Source: Cliona cf. orientalis (lineage: Eukaryota > Porifera > Demospongiae > Clionaida > Clionaidae). Taken from it: 64,000 nt of DNA. The position numbers and the translations under genes are program-made. Shown here one piece after another: positions 1 to 29,028 of this stretch (positions are counted from its first letter, which is position 1; every line of letters starts with the position of its first letter). The notes under the pieces are model-generated. The model was not told the DNA's origin. It saw only the letters and a list, made by a program, of their open reading frames with translations, and ran no database searches. The stretch covers positions 682,001 through 746,000 of the forward strand of contig OZ005703.1 of NCBI GenBank assembly GCA_963930775.1. The letters are read 5' to 3'.

Positions 1-3000
1 TCGAGTCGCCATCATCAGTCACACCACAAACATAGCTTGTGTAGGCACTAGTATCTCCTCCGCTTGTGGACAGGTTAGTGCAGTTTTCAAAGCTGATGGA
101 GACAGAGGATTGGCTGCCTCCTCCAGACCTGGTGTAGTTGACCACGAGGTAAGGCAGCTCTTCTACGCAAGAAAGAGCCTCATCCACAACCTGCATAAAT
201 TATATAAGAGTTACACAAATACTTACCCTATAAATACAACGCATGGAAAAAAAATAATTTCAATTTTGAAAAACGCGCGTTTTCTGGTAAAGGTCGTCAA
301 TCGCTCCATGTGTAATGTTATGAGAAATTAATGCTAATTTCTTGCATTCAGTATGCTGAAATTTCATGCATAGATCCATTCTGCATACATACTGATTATG
401 ACAAAAATTTAATACAAACCATCCCGGTATTAAAACAGCCCATACACTCACTCCAAATCCATGCAAGACTCACTGTGATGTAGACGTTGAAGCTAGTTTC
501 GTTCACTCTCATTACATCATCCAAGGTGGGCGGCTGGATGGGAGCTGCAGGGAGGTGCAAAATATACACGCAATGAGATGGAGTCAATGATCAGTGGTCA
601 CTGACAAAATGAAGTTATAATATTTAAAGTTTGTGTTGGAAATCTAATTTTCCAGCAGATCACGCCGGTTTTCAATGTTGCATGCAGCAGATTTAGAGGG
701 AATGGGAATGGGCCCGGAGACAAGACTTAAATCCATACTACATACTGATTGACTGCTATATTATGTTACTTATTCACTCCTACTAGCATAGCCACCTACC
801 TATTGAAGGCGTTGTAATGGTGGTTGTATTAGTGTTGATATAATGTGAATTTGCATAAACTTCAACGGAGACTGTTAAAGTGCACTTCACTCGACACAGT
901 GCGCTGTACGAGAATTCACGTTTACGTGGCATCAGCATCTGGATAATGATATTATTTAGGTGAAAATGTAAATTTGGTCATGGGGGTGGGGTTACATTAA
1001 TTTATTTAAAATATTCACAATATGAAAATTACAATACTTATGTGCCAATAATACTATAATATTATGGGTCTACCATAACAATTATTATGAGCATTAATAT
1101 TATTAGTAGTATAATAATATTATTATTATAATCACTAATTAACATCATACCCTGGAGGTATTGTACTCCGTGTGTTCCGGGCAAGATAGTGAGGTGTACT
1201 TGCTGTAATGAACGCTGGGATAGTTGCACTCATCTGTTGTGTTCCATTCCTGAGTCACATTCCATATCGGATATGGATCATGAGGTACCAACTTGAACTG
1301 AGGGTCGCCATGGAAAGTGGGGGTGGGAGGTGGTCCTATAGAATAGAGGAAGCATAATAATATTATTATAATTGTATGCAGTGTAAATAATATTATATGA
1401 TTCTAAAACTAAGAGATCACAACGCAATGCAATGCAGTGTCACACCATGTTACGTTGTGTTAAATAACGACACAAACAATACTAATTTTGCTCTCACAAT
1501 GTCCACATACTCAATGATTTCACTATCAATGAAAAAGCGCATTTTGCGCAAAGTGGTCCCTTTTCTCACAACTCATGGCATATTATAATTATAGCTTACA
1601 ATATCCCGCCCATCCATGCAGCCAGCCAGAGAACAAGCAGGACTTACTGTCAATGACAAGAGGTACTTTACAGGAACTGGTCGTGTGATTCACAAAGGGT
1701 AGAAAGTCGCTGAGTGCCCCACTGACACTCAATGCCACACGGAAAGACAGATTCTTTTCGTATGCTGCCAACAAATTAAACCTCTTTTCAGTCGTGTCAA
1801 AGTTCAAATAACTGAATGATTTGTTACAAGTGCACAATTTTCTGTTTTGGTTGTGCTGAACCAAGATCTCGGTAACGTAGTGGATTGTTTCATCTCCTGG
1901 ATACGGGGAACAGCTGGAGTTGTAGTATCCTAACTGATACTTAAATGGTGCCCCCCTATCATCCATTCGCTGCAAAGAAATGGAGCATGGTGGGTTCGGC
2001 TTTCCTGTGGACAAAGAAGAGTCAGTGAATATGACATTTCAGGGGATAGGGGGTGCTTCCCCCCACCCCCCCCCCCCCCCCCCCCCACCCATCCGCCCTA
2101 GGAGTTGACTCATCTACAATATGAGGTTGCTTCCCCCCTCCCCCTCAATCTTGTTATATACTGTGCAATACCCCCCACCCCATGAGAACAAAATTACAAT
2201 AATTAAGGTCTCGTATATTATAGCAACATCATTAGCCTACCTCTAGCAAGAATATGGACGCTGGCTGATTTTACTTCGTGAAGCTGATCTTCACCAGTTG
2301 GTGAAGCTATGCTCACCAAGCACTGCACTATACCAATGAGTTGCCACGGATCCTCAGACATCATCGTGAGCGTGTTCCCCCGTTTGATGACCCAGAATTT
2401 GAAGAAGGAGAGTTGGACTCGATTGGTCTCCCTCGAAAGAACCACTCAAAAATTACGCCATCGTCGTTGTAGTCGGTATCGTCCAATCGGCTTCCAGCAT
2501 GGCAGGAGAGAGAGATGGTGTGATTGGTAGTGGCAGCTATAGAGGCTTCAGTTTCTATATCGATTTGATCGTCGCCACCAGTGAAATTATGAGTGGTTGA
2601 ACTGATGAAGATGGTATCTGCAAAAAAAAAAAAAAAAGAATCACCACTAGCTCTTAGGGGTGACTAAAGTATTATTACGGAAGAGAAAAATAAATTTGTG
2701 ACCTAAGAGCCAAAAAGCTTACCTAATACTTGAACAAAAGCGGAGTGGTCCTCCCCACTAGCCATACGACAGGTGTACTCTCCACTGGTCTCCATGGAAA
2801 CGTTCCTAATCACCAGCACTCTACCCCCAGCCACGGTATCGTAGTGATTTGATTGAGATGTTTGATTGATCGTGATATTTCTGAATAACCAAGTGTTAGT
2901 ATCACTGATGGAAGACTCTGACTTGGAGAGACAGTGTAGAGTCACCCTGCTCCCTGGTAGTACAGTCTGGCTTTGAGGTACCAAGAAATCCTCAGGGGCC

Positions 3001-5402
3001 TGGCCTACGAAGAAAGAGTTACCAAATTCAACAAAACCCAAGCTGTGAATTTGAGTTAGCTAGAAAAGTGATACTATGGACCATTGTGCTGTTATTTGGA
3101 AGTGTGGTTTCTCAAGAAGGTATGCCTTTCATGGGCTGTGAATACAACATTTTTTAAGTGTATTCATACCCCCAGGATTATCAGATAAAAATTTCTGGCC
3201 ATTGAGGGATAGTGGGTATGTAGCTAGCTACTCATTTGAGCACCCACCCCTGCCCAGAGGGCAACAACAACAGCACATACAAAACTTAGTGGGGAGACTG
3301 ACCTTTGTCTGGAGTGATGATAAACCTTCTCCCTAGTTGTTGTTTCAGATACCTCAGTCCACCGAACAGACACTGAAATGTTACGTTCCCGTTCCCCGCT
3401 CCAGAAGAAGAAAAGTTCCGGATCAACAGAGTGGAGTTTCTCTCTCCAAGAAATGTGATCCCATCCTCATCTCCAGAATTGATGAGAAAATGGTCGTCCC
3501 TTGTCCAGACTGCTGACACGGCACTTATCGAGGGATCATTGGTTCGAGGATTACACTCAAGGACGAAGGACTCCCCCTCTCGAACGGCCAGGATCGTTGT
3601 GTTGGACGTGATGGGGGTGGCATTCCCCGAGATGCTATCCACCCAGCCAAAAAAACCTATATTATATCACAGATGTCACAACCGTAAACATTAATCATAG
3701 CTGGACTTAAAATAATAAGCTCGGACTTTCCCGCTAATAATGCCATGCTAATGGGGGGAATTGTGGAAAAATTCCCCTGGCACATTTTAACAATGGGGGG
3801 TGTTCCCCCAAGCTCTAATAAAATTACTATCATCAATTAATCAGATGACTAAGCAATATCTGCATAATCACAAATATTCTTACGTAATGAACCAATAATA
3901 TGATATCATGCTCTGGTATGTCAATAATATTATTTCAACGATAAAGAGAATAAGTGAGAACTGTTATCACTATAACTAACTTCTCGCTAAAGACAGATAT
4001 AGAGTGGGAAGGGAATATGATATCATGTCTGGCACAGCACAAGAGGCTGCCCAAATACACCAATCAAGATAGGGAGGCCATTGTCCAGCCACTGGGATGT
4101 AATATTCTGTAGTACTCCATTATTATTTTGGCACAACTAGCTAGAGACTACCAATAATGGAGAAGTAGATAGCAATGCACCTGCTTTTGATTGTTCATTG
4201 TGCATGCATGTGGTAACCAAAAGCAGGTGCAAAGAGCATTATTTTCTTTTCTAAGAAAACAATTACAGCTGCCTTGAAACCAGAGAAATACTTTTCTAAC
4301 ATCTTAATTGCCTCTTCCAGGCTTCTATATAAGGTGTTAATGTTGGTAATGAAACCATATCTTAGATTAGCAGACAGAATTAAACTTAAGACTTGATTGA
4401 AAACTCACTTGGTGTTTCAAAGTTGGCCTCTCTGCTGACCAAACTGAAGTTGCCGTAGCTGTCGCGATGGTAGTTCACCCTGCACCGATACCGCCCTTCA
4501 CTTTCAACCAGAGAAGGCCGTCTGATTGTCAAAGTGCTCATCCCATTAAGACTGTTTTGTTCGTACATGCTCAAATTATTTATAGGGACTCCATTGTGCT
4601 CCCAGATGATGCTAAAGTTCGTGGCTGCATTCTGGGGAGAGATTTGGCAATTTAGAGTGACAGGGTCATTGGAATTGGGATCCCGGATTCTTGATGCGGG
4701 TTGCAAGGCTGTGAACTTTGGAAAAATGGGTGGAACATAGTATCTTGGCTGTAAACAGAACGTGTTATCGTACAGAGCCACTTCATCAGAGCTTAGAATG
4801 GTGCAGTCGCAGCCTGTGTAGGAATCATGAGAGGAGAGAAATCATAATATTGGGGGTAAATAAGAGCAGCTGACTTTAGGGAAAGGACCCTCCTTTTAAA
4901 AAATCTGACAGCCTAGCTCATTTCTTGGCTTCCCACAACAACGCTATTCCGTGCTGCAGCGCCTACTGATCTAGACGCTAGTGACATGGATACTATCACC
5001 CACCATTGAGGCATTCTGCACACAATCAGCTCTGTATACATGTACTTTCCCCCACTCTATATCTAGCCTTTGCTCCGTGCCCTATATGATACCCTGTGCA
5101 GCTGCATATAGTGCAAGGTCATATGCATTGTGTGGTGCAGGTGCCATGCACGAAGCTAGTAGGATCAGCACACGCTCCCTGTCACTTATACTTATAACGT
5201 GTTATTCTAAATTTTCTAACAAAGCTAACAGCTGCAAATTGCTAGCTACACATGCGCATGTATGCAAGTGCCATATTCAAAGAAATTTTGGTAGCTTACC
5301 TGGATTTTTATCTGTACAGTCACCGTCTCCAGCAGCAACGGAGGAGCCGAGCAGCAGGAGGGCACCGATCACCAAGCCCTTCGCAGACATCCAATTCTTC
5401 AT
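1..5402 (-). CDS. Ig/FN3-domain secreted or cell-surface protein, 5' part (partial, one frameshift)
   Basis: Ten exons read on the minus strand: 5402-5300, 4813-4409, 3656-3303, 3004-2723, 2617-2241, 2004-1648, 1335-1151, 938-800, 544-474 and 190-1 (continues off the left edge). The chosen start gives an N-terminal signal peptide (MKNWMSAKG then a leucine/alanine core); an in-frame ATG lies further upstream near 5438. Exons 2, 3, 4 and 5 each encode one Ig-like domain with the Cys...Trp...Tyr/Phe-x-Cys pattern (for example EGRYRC, SGEYTC), and all are bounded by phase-1 introns, the usual pattern for shuffled extracellular domains. Exon 6, exons 7-8 and exons 9-10 look like three FN3-type domains with many Asn-X-Ser/Thr sites. 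No membrane segment is reached in the window. Exon 5 is out of frame by one base at a C5 run (2377-2381). A receptor or adhesion role is inferred from domains only; the exact family is not recognised. Confidence 0.8.
2063..2089. repeat. Poly-C tract in an Ig-gene intron
   Basis: A near-pure cytosine run lies in the intron between exons 5 and 6 of the Ig/FN3 gene, followed by more C-rich sequence up to about 2180. It is simple sequence with no sign of function. Confidence 0.85.
2377..2381 (-). other. Frameshift site in the fourth Ig exon
   Basis: On the coding strand this is a run of five G. Upstream, the frame encodes the Ig B and C strands (ISLSC, then FEWFFRG). Downstream, the F-strand cysteine region (QLIGIVQC) is in the +1 frame and the first frame hits TGA. 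One extra base here would rejoin the two halves and would also give the expected phase-1 exon end. It is either a true disabling mutation or a homopolymer sequencing error. Confidence 0.7.
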
Positions 5403-5801
5403 AATAATACCTCGAAGCTTTGGTAAATCACGGTTCATGTAGCATACGGCTTCAGTCTTGATTTTACCACACACACATACAGCTGGTCCTACTGCACACT
5501 AAAGCGCTAAGCGCACGCCGAACACTGATTGGCTAAGCTAAGTAGTTACTTTTCTATGCAGAACTAGAACTACAATTCTCCGGCTGGTCCACTTCTCTGG
5601 AATCGTGCGAAAGGTGACAACGCACATAACAAAGCCTGAAGGGACTTTTTTTTATGGTTGTTTGAAATTTTGCTGATAACAGTTAATTAGTGCGCGTGCT
5701 GTGCGTGCTGTACCGAGCCCCACCCCCCTATTTTCTATTTGCAATGCCTCGTATATAACAGGGTAGAATCTGATAATTATTATGCACAACACAGCAAAGC
5801 A
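5403..5801. other. Intergenic: Ig-gene upstream region and CPLANE1 3' flank
   Basis: This 400-bp gap separates the CPLANE1 stop codon from the Ig/FN3 start; both genes are on the minus strand. It should hold the promoter and 5' UTR of the Ig gene and the 3' UTR of CPLANE1. No convincing TATA box or conserved motif was seen. Confidence 0.5.
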
Positions 5802-23150
<17,349 letters not shown>

Positions 23151-23159
23151 CATATCGCT

Positions 23160-23300
23160 ACGTACGTGGTTGCTTATGTTCTAAATAAAGCGCGCGTATT
23201 TGGAGGCGGTGTCATGTCCGATATAATATTATACGCGATATACGCTAGGACTACGCATGCGCAGTGTACCTATGACGAGAGCACCTAGTACCTCAGCTCA
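23160..23300 (-). promoter_or_regulatory. CPLANE1 promoter region with GC-rich NRF1-like palindrome
   Basis: Directly upstream of the CPLANE1 start lies a GC-rich block containing GCGCGCGTATTTGG and ACGCATGCGCAGTG, the latter resembling an NRF1 site (core GCATGCGC). Copies of this block recur near 28.70 kb, 32.37 kb and 41.75 kb, which marks it as a conserved module of the duplications. The promoter role is inferred from position and composition. Confidence 0.55.
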
Positions 23301-23587
23301 CCGCACTAAGGCGCAGTGTCCTATAATAATCAGAGACAGGAAATGATAGTTAAATGCATGCAGGATACAATAATTATAATAACATGATACAAGGAAGTAA
23401 ATACAGTAGTAATAATTTTTTTGACAGGTATGCTGCAGGTCCTGTAAGCTAATTACACAACACAAAATTAAAGCGACCTTGGCTGATGAAAAGGTTCACG
23501 CTCAGTCTGCATAATTATTATCATTATTAGCTAGCTACAGTTTAAAAATTCATGAATACTGTTTTTAAAAATGCACTTAGCAGCATA
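23301..23587. other. Intergenic between CPLANE1 promoter and DNPIWL gene A
   Basis: AT-rich spacer that includes the 3' flank of DNPIWL-A. Its right half, including the motif CTTGGCTGATGAAAAGGTTC and the repeated gene-end motif AGCAGCATATTAGG, is also found downstream of copies B and C. Apart from this shared duplication sequence nothing was recognised. Confidence 0.5.
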
Positions 23588-24964
23588 TTAGGTAGTAGTC
23601 GAAGAAGTGCTACTACCTTGGCTGTCGGTGAGGGCACCATTTTGTTTGATTTGTTTCTTGAGATCCTCAATTTCAGTTTGTAGAACCGCTATATCCTTCT
23701 GTTGCTTCTGTGAAATTTTAAGAAGATCATCAACCATAACTAGTACGTCATCCTGAATAGGTTTGATTTTGTGCCTATTTTCCAACAGTTTGCCAGCAAT
23801 TTGTAAAATTTGTAAATCTTCATCACATTCTATCCTGTCCAGTCGAAAGTAGCAAGTGCATGCAATCACCAATAGCGCGGCAGGCAAAACAGAAAGCAAT
23901 GTTTGAGGAGAGCTTTCCTTCCACCTAATCAGAGGACTAACATAAACAATCGGTAGTGGGATAGCCTTAGTTTTACTCTTATATGGAGAAAACACCAGCT
24001 TGAAGAATTCTTTATCCATTAATATCCCAATCACAACTTTGTTCTCAAGTTCTTTTGCAGTGCTCATTTTTGTCACATATGCTGCAATCTGGTACTGATG
24101 TTGTTCCTTGATCTCAACCTTTATCTCGACTGGTATGAGCACATAGAAATTCACTCCATCGCTGATCTGAATTGTAGCATCGACAGATGGTGGTTTTCCT
24201 GATGTATTTCCCGTCTTGATTTCATCTTGGATGACTAAATGAGATGAAACTGCACCGTTTCTTTCTAGTTGTTGCCCATTGCAATTGGTGCACTTTCCAT
24301 TGCTGATCTGAATCGTATCATCGCGTGCAGATGCTGGTTTTTCTGATGCACTTCCTGTCTTGATTTTATCTTCAATAAGTGAGTGAGATGAAACTGCACC
24401 GTTTCTTTCTGGTTGTTGCCCATTGCAATTGGTGCACTTTCCATTGCTGATCTGAATTGTAGCATCAACAGATGCTGGTTTTCCTGATGCATTTCCCGTC
24501 TTGATTTTATCTTGGATAATTGAGTGAGATGAAACTGCACCATTTCCTTCTGGTTGTTGCCCATTGCAATTGGTGCACTTTGAAATTCCAGGGATTATAG
24601 AAATTGAATTGACCACCTTCTTTAATGTGGGATGAATCATGCTTGCAACAAGTTGATCTTCATTCTGCCGTTTCCTGGAAGCAACTGGATGAATGCCGCC
24701 TGCTCGTTTAAGCTTAAACACTAAATCTTCCCAAAATGTGTTGACATGGGTATGCTCAAAGATGTGTTTAAATCCCTTCTGAAGTTCTGCTCGAATTTCA
24801 CAACATTCTTTGACATCAAAATCTTCAATTACTGCTTTTGATGGTGTTTGTATCACCCTTTTTTGCTCTAGCCTTAACCAGTCATTATCAGCTCGATCAT
24901 GAAATAGGGTACGGATTGTTTCTTCTGCATCTAACCATATTGGATTATCTTCTCTTGAAGCCAT
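23588..24964 (-). CDS. DNPIWL-family protein, copy A (458 aa, three internal repeats)
   Basis: Single-exon open frame, one of three paralogues here. Residues 1-128 form a conserved N-terminal region (DNPIW near the start, a CC pair at 54-55, then HPTLKKVV). It is followed by three tandem units of 47-48 residues (129-270), each with CTNCNGQQ and ending in DxTIQIS(N/D)G. Residues 271-345 contain a strand-like block with an E-x-K motif (PVEIK, E280/K282), a helix with glutamine (QIAAY) and strands VVIGIL and FFKLVF, in an order resembling the PD-(D/E)XK nuclease core, with a possible upstream acidic residue at D269. Residues 353-373 are hydrophobic (one possible membrane segment), and the C-terminus (about 410-445) is a predicted coiled coil. 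No known family was recognised; the nuclease-like fold is an inference, and the segment may instead be a binding module. It lies upstream of the CPLANE1 promoter, on the same strand. Confidence 0.75.
   Translation of the reverse strand: MASREDNPIWLDAEETIRTLFHDRADNDWLRLEQKRVIQTPSKAVIEDFDVKECCEIRAELQKGFKHIFEHTHVNTFWEDLVFKLKRAGGIHPVASRKRQNEDQLVASMIHPTLKKVVNSISIIPGISKCTNCNGQQPEGNGAVSSHSIIQDKIKTGNASGKPASVDATIQISNGKCTNCNGQQPERNGAVSSHSLIEDKIKTGSASEKPASARDDTIQISNGKCTNCNGQQLERNGAVSSHLVIQDEIKTGNTSGKPPSVDATIQISDGVNFYVLIPVEIKVEIKEQHQYQIAAYVTKMSTAKELENKVVIGILMDKEFFKLVFSPYKSKTKAIPLPIVYVSPLIRWKESSPQTLLSVLPAALLVIACTCYFRLDRIECDEDLQILQIAGKLLENRHKIKPIQDDVLVMVDDLLKISQKQQKDIAVLQTEIEDLKKQIKQNGALTDSQGSSTSSTTT
24170..24582 (-). 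repeat. Coding tandem repeat in DNPIWL copy A, 3 units
   Basis: Three in-frame units of 141-144 bp encode the CTNCNGQQ...TIQIS repeats. The paralogues at 29 kb and 42 kb have two units and one degenerate unit, so unit number changes by whole codon-preserving steps. Confidence 0.85.
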
Positions 24965-27128
24965 AGCTACTATAGAAGTTTGGAGTGATTTAGCTTACTT
25001 GCGATAAACGTTACCTTTATATAAGAGAGCAATTTACTTATCGTGACTTCCGCCATACATAAAGTGATGAATTTTACGTATGTAATTACCAGTAATTATT
25101 AGGCATGCCTTGTTGATTCCATGGCAGCAAGCATATCCACTATGATAGCAAGCTCATTTGCGCATGAGTATCCAGATATCACACTAGATTAGTCAGCTAT
25201 GACAGAAAGATAATGCTACACTGATACACAAACAGACATGCAGACCGTAAATTCTCTGATCGAGAGATCCAGGCAAGTTCAACAATAGCACCATGCATAT
25301 GCATAGCTATATATGCATGCATACATGCACACATGCGCATGCACCCATTGTTGGTTATCTCAATTTCATTATTATTGATATAGCTAACAAGTTCGTTGGG
25401 GACTCACTGCATGGTTTTCTTTTTCAGTAGCTATAAGCAGAGTGAATACATGCAGAGGAGCTAGGGTTATAATGGCCAGTTAAACCATTAATTTAAAGGT
25501 ACTCATAATAATTATAAAAATATTATAGTCTATAATAATTGATTGCATCATAGATAATAGAGTCTATTCATTAAATGTTTGACAGTGATCTACATTATGC
25601 AAAATAGCAGTGTGATTGCATGCAGTGCCACGTATCTAATTCCTCTGCACTATATACTGCATGATGCAAATTGAGTTGTTTATATTATTATAATTAGGAA
25701 TCTGAAATATTCAAATAATATGATCGATGGTTAATGATCTAGAAAGGGGGTATGAAACAGAGATAACCACTATAATATTATAATTATGGTCAAATAACGA
25801 TTATTACATCCCTAGTAGCAATTTACTTTTCTGAAACAGTATTAAAAGGTATCAAATAATTATAAGGGTATCGAATCGTGAAATTTGGCACGGATAGCTA
25901 CAGGTGAATATGGTTAATGATTCTACAAATATTTTAAAGTTTGTCATCCATTTTCATTTTCAAGTTATGCCACTTTAAAGCATTTGATGATTACATAGCA
26001 TATAAAAACATAAGGATGCTACTTACATATTATTATATAGTGACCGATTACCATAATTATTATGCAATGAAGCTACTATAGGGATGTGGTAATTGTTTTT
26101 TAATATTATAATATATAGCTAATTGATATATTTTATAGCTATTATCTCAGGCGGTAAAATGCCCACTGGCAGGTCCATGTTGTTGTGATGTGACAATAGT
26201 TTAGGATGGTACTTATCCCTTACATAATGTGTGCATGATGAATAGGTATCATCAGCTGGGAATGACTCATTAATTTACAGCAAGCACAAGCATAATAATA
26301 TTATACACTTTCTTATAATATTATGGATTTAGGTATTCATTTTTTTGTATATGAAAAAACAGGATCTCTGAAACTGATAGCAGACAGGCTCACTACCACA
26401 AACTCTTATAGTATCACACAGCCTTGCGTCCCTATGCTCATGCAGATTCTTACTGTTGCCTTTCTCTTACTCTGACAGCATAAACTTAAGCTTAAATCAG
26501 CTAGCAATCCTCATGCAGGTTCATCCAATCAGTTAAGTATTGATAGTTTCGTATTAAATGATCAAAGTTTTATTGGGACCTCATTGGCTAGTCAGTGACT
26601 ATTCGGTTGATTAATCAATGAGTAACCATGTATGCAGAGGTGGCTATGGCCAATTGCCCTAACAGGCATGACCTATAAATTAATTAGTTAAGTAATATTA
26701 TATGGACCATGATATCAGTCGATTATATACAAAACCATCGTTGGGCTATATAATTATGTACTACCTGACTCCTCTGCATTAATTAATGTTCCAGAACTTA
26801 AAAATGCTAATTAAGCTGCTTATGGAAGCTGGATAATACTATTATTAATAGTTTCCTCATACCATAAAGATGATCTAGAGAGTGGAGGTACTATAATATA
26901 TAGGTGCAAATTAATACCTACAACTCAAGTTAATTGCTGCAGCATAGTGGCGCCGCAGCATTATATTACCGTACCCTCGCGAAAGAATGTCGGCCCACCC
27001 CCCACTTTGGGCTCGATTTCCTGCTAAGGTCTAGTGTTTTACTCGAATATGCGCCCATGTGTAGCTGCCCTTGAAAACGCAGCTCAAAGGGCTGTGGCTG
27101 GTTTATGAGGACAATACTTCGAATAGTC
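24965..27128. other. Gene-poor AT-rich interval
   Basis: About 2.2 kb upstream of DNPIWL copy A with no supported gene. It contains short palindromic ATGCATGC strings, AT-rich simple sequence and many in-frame stops on both strands. The part near 24965-25060 is probably the DNPIWL-A promoter and 5' UTR. Confidence 0.6.
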
Positions 27129-27490
27129 TAGCTATGACAGAGGAGTGGCAAAAGACTCCACGATGTCTGTCTCTTTCTCCCAGAGAAACATGTCCCCCTT
27201 TGCAGTGAGTCCTCCCAGGTAGGCACCGTTAGGGGAGTGGCCCAGGAGGGAGATGGTGGACTGAACTGAGGCCAGGGAGGGAAGCTTTCTCCTGGTCTTG
27301 CCGGTCGTGGGAGACACCTGGCTTATCCGGCAGTTGTCCAGCAGGTAGAGACCGTGAGGTGGCTCGCTCTGTAGGGTATAGGGAAGCAAATCTCATCAAA
27401 TTCATGATAATTTGTGCAGTCATAGAGTCTATACTATGATGCAGTGGGTGTGGCACTCCATGCAGCTAGCTGCAAAGAGCTAGAGACTTA

Positions 27491-28079
27491 GTCTCGTGCC
27501 CAGCCTCTTTATCGCACGCGGAAAAAGAGTCTGGTGAAACGCGTATTCAATTTTGGTTCCGCGCGGCGAGATTGGCCGCGTCCAATCAGATTGCAGAACG
27601 GTGCACGTCATCAACAAAAGATTGCGATGCTTCACCGTGTACTTTGCACTTTACTTGTTGGAGATGGCTACATCGAAACTACCCCACGTTTGAATCATGC
27701 TAGTGTCTGTGAAGTGCAGGCGAAAGTGGTAAGCTACATTTTGGCCAGCAAGAATGTGTTATCTCTCTTAGTCTACAAGGAGAAAAATTTTTCCTGTTTT
27801 TGAAAGCTTACCGCCGTCCTTGTGGGTACAAATCAGGCAACGAGACAAGCATAGCACTCGGACTCCACTCTCCAAGGATCCCGCTGGCGCCATAGCCTAC
27901 GGTAGGTGCTTTTCAAACACTTTGCGCGAATAATATTATTAAACAGTGATTGCGCCATCGCTTATAATGAAATTCATTGTGCCCGTGTCAGAATACGTCA
28001 CGTACGTATGGAACCAAAATTGAATACGCGTTTCACCAGACTCTTTTTCCGCGTGCGATAAAGAGGCTGGGCACGAGAC
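27491..28079. mobile_element. Small DNA transposon (MITE-like), TA target, 70-bp inverted ends
   Basis: The ends start GTCTCGTGCCCAGCC and are inverted and nearly identical for about 70 bp. TA dinucleotides flank it at 27489-27490 and 28080-28081. At 589 bp it has no transposase, so it would be mobilised in trans. It lies inside the duplicated CPLANE1 intron 1 of fragment B and is absent from the parent intron. Confidence 0.85.
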
Positions 28080-28096
28080 TACTAGAGACTCAGAGC

Positions 28097-28531
28097 CAGG
28101 GGCGGATCTAGGAATTTCAGTATGGTGGGGTTGTAAATATAAATGCGCGCGAAGCGCGCGAATTTTTGCGACCACGCCCACCTTTAATAACCTATGCCCG
28201 CTCAATCGCACCCCAAGGAGTGACTGTGACCCACTAGCACTCAGTTACTACAATACTGTAGGTATAGAGCTTTACCACACACCACAGCTGACTCTTGTGG
28301 TTTATAGTAGATTATTCATAGCTGAAGCCATGTTCAGGATGTACCACTAACCACCGTGAACAACCTGTTGGTTTGAGGCCAATTATGTACTACACAGCTT
28401 GTCTGCTGCTAACCATACAGTGGCAGCTACTATGCCAAGCTATAGTAGGCCTTGTATATAAGTGGGAGGGGCTGCTCAAAATCGTTTGGGGGGGTTGCAA
28501 CCCCCTGAACCCCCCCCTAGATCCGCCCCTG
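28097..28531. mobile_element. Small DNA transposon with CAGGGGCGGATCTAG ends
   Basis: The element begins CAGGGGCGGATCTAGG and ends with the inverse (CCTAGATCCGCCCCTG). It is flanked by a 5-bp direct repeat AGAGC (28092-28096 and 28532-28536). The terminal sequence resembles non-autonomous hAT-type elements common in animals, although those normally have 8-bp target duplications. No coding sequence was found. It sits 17 bp from the previous element, in the same intron copy. Confidence 0.75.
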
Positions 28532-28675
28532 AGAGCCCAATACACCTAGACCTGTGATTCTATCTTACTAGATTCTATGATTCTATGAACTTACTTCAGT
28601 CAGCCATGCAAATTTTGGCCACGGCTTCTTTCTCTTGATGGTAGTAGACGCAAGCGTTTCAAACTTGAGCTCCAT

Positions 28676-29028
28676 CGCATACGATCACAATAATTGTTTA
28701 TGAAGCGCGCGTATTTGTAGGGGTGGAGTCGAGTCCGAGATGGCTATATAGGACTACGCATGCGCAGTGTGGGTCCCACTCCTAAATCTTCGCGCACTGC
28801 TAAAAGTTCACACTGCGTTAATTCACAATAATTTTAAATTTAATATTCAAACCATGTACACACACCGTTTTGTTATATAAATGCACTTTAGCAGCATAAT
28901 ATAGGCAGCAGTGGAGAAACTAAAACCACCTTGGCTGATGAAAAGGTTCACACTCAGTCTGCATAATTATTACATATTTATAGCTAGCTACAGTTTAAAA
29001 ATTCACGAAAAATACACTTAGCAGCATA
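28676..29028. other. Copied CPLANE1 promoter block and DNPIWL-B 3' flank
   Basis: Contains a copy of the GC-rich block (GCGCGCGTATTTG, then ACTACGCATGCGCAGTG, about 28700-28770) seen upstream of CPLANE1. This is followed by the shared 3' flank of the DNPIWL genes (CTTGGCTGATGAAAAGGTTC). Whether this promoter copy still drives transcription into fragment B is unknown. Confidence 0.65.

Larger units (their letters stand above)
27129..28675 (-). pseudogene. CPLANE1 5'-end duplicate, fragment B (exons 1 and partial 2)
   Basis: Exon 1 (28675-28595) is an intact 81-nt copy encoding the same 27 residues as the parent, with the same donor. Exon 2 (27368 to about 27129) is nearly identical to CPLANE1 exon 2 but is cut off before its 3' donor. 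The intron between them has been enlarged by at least two small transposons (27491-28079 and 28097-28531). Nothing downstream of exon 2 follows, so this cannot make CPLANE1. It marks the left end of a duplicated block that also carries DNPIWL copy B. Confidence 0.9.

Noticed and set aside
24170..24582. The 141-bp repeat in DNPIWL-A considered as a satellite or CRISPR-like array
   Set aside because: Units are in frame, coding, contiguous without spacers and collinear with paralogues.
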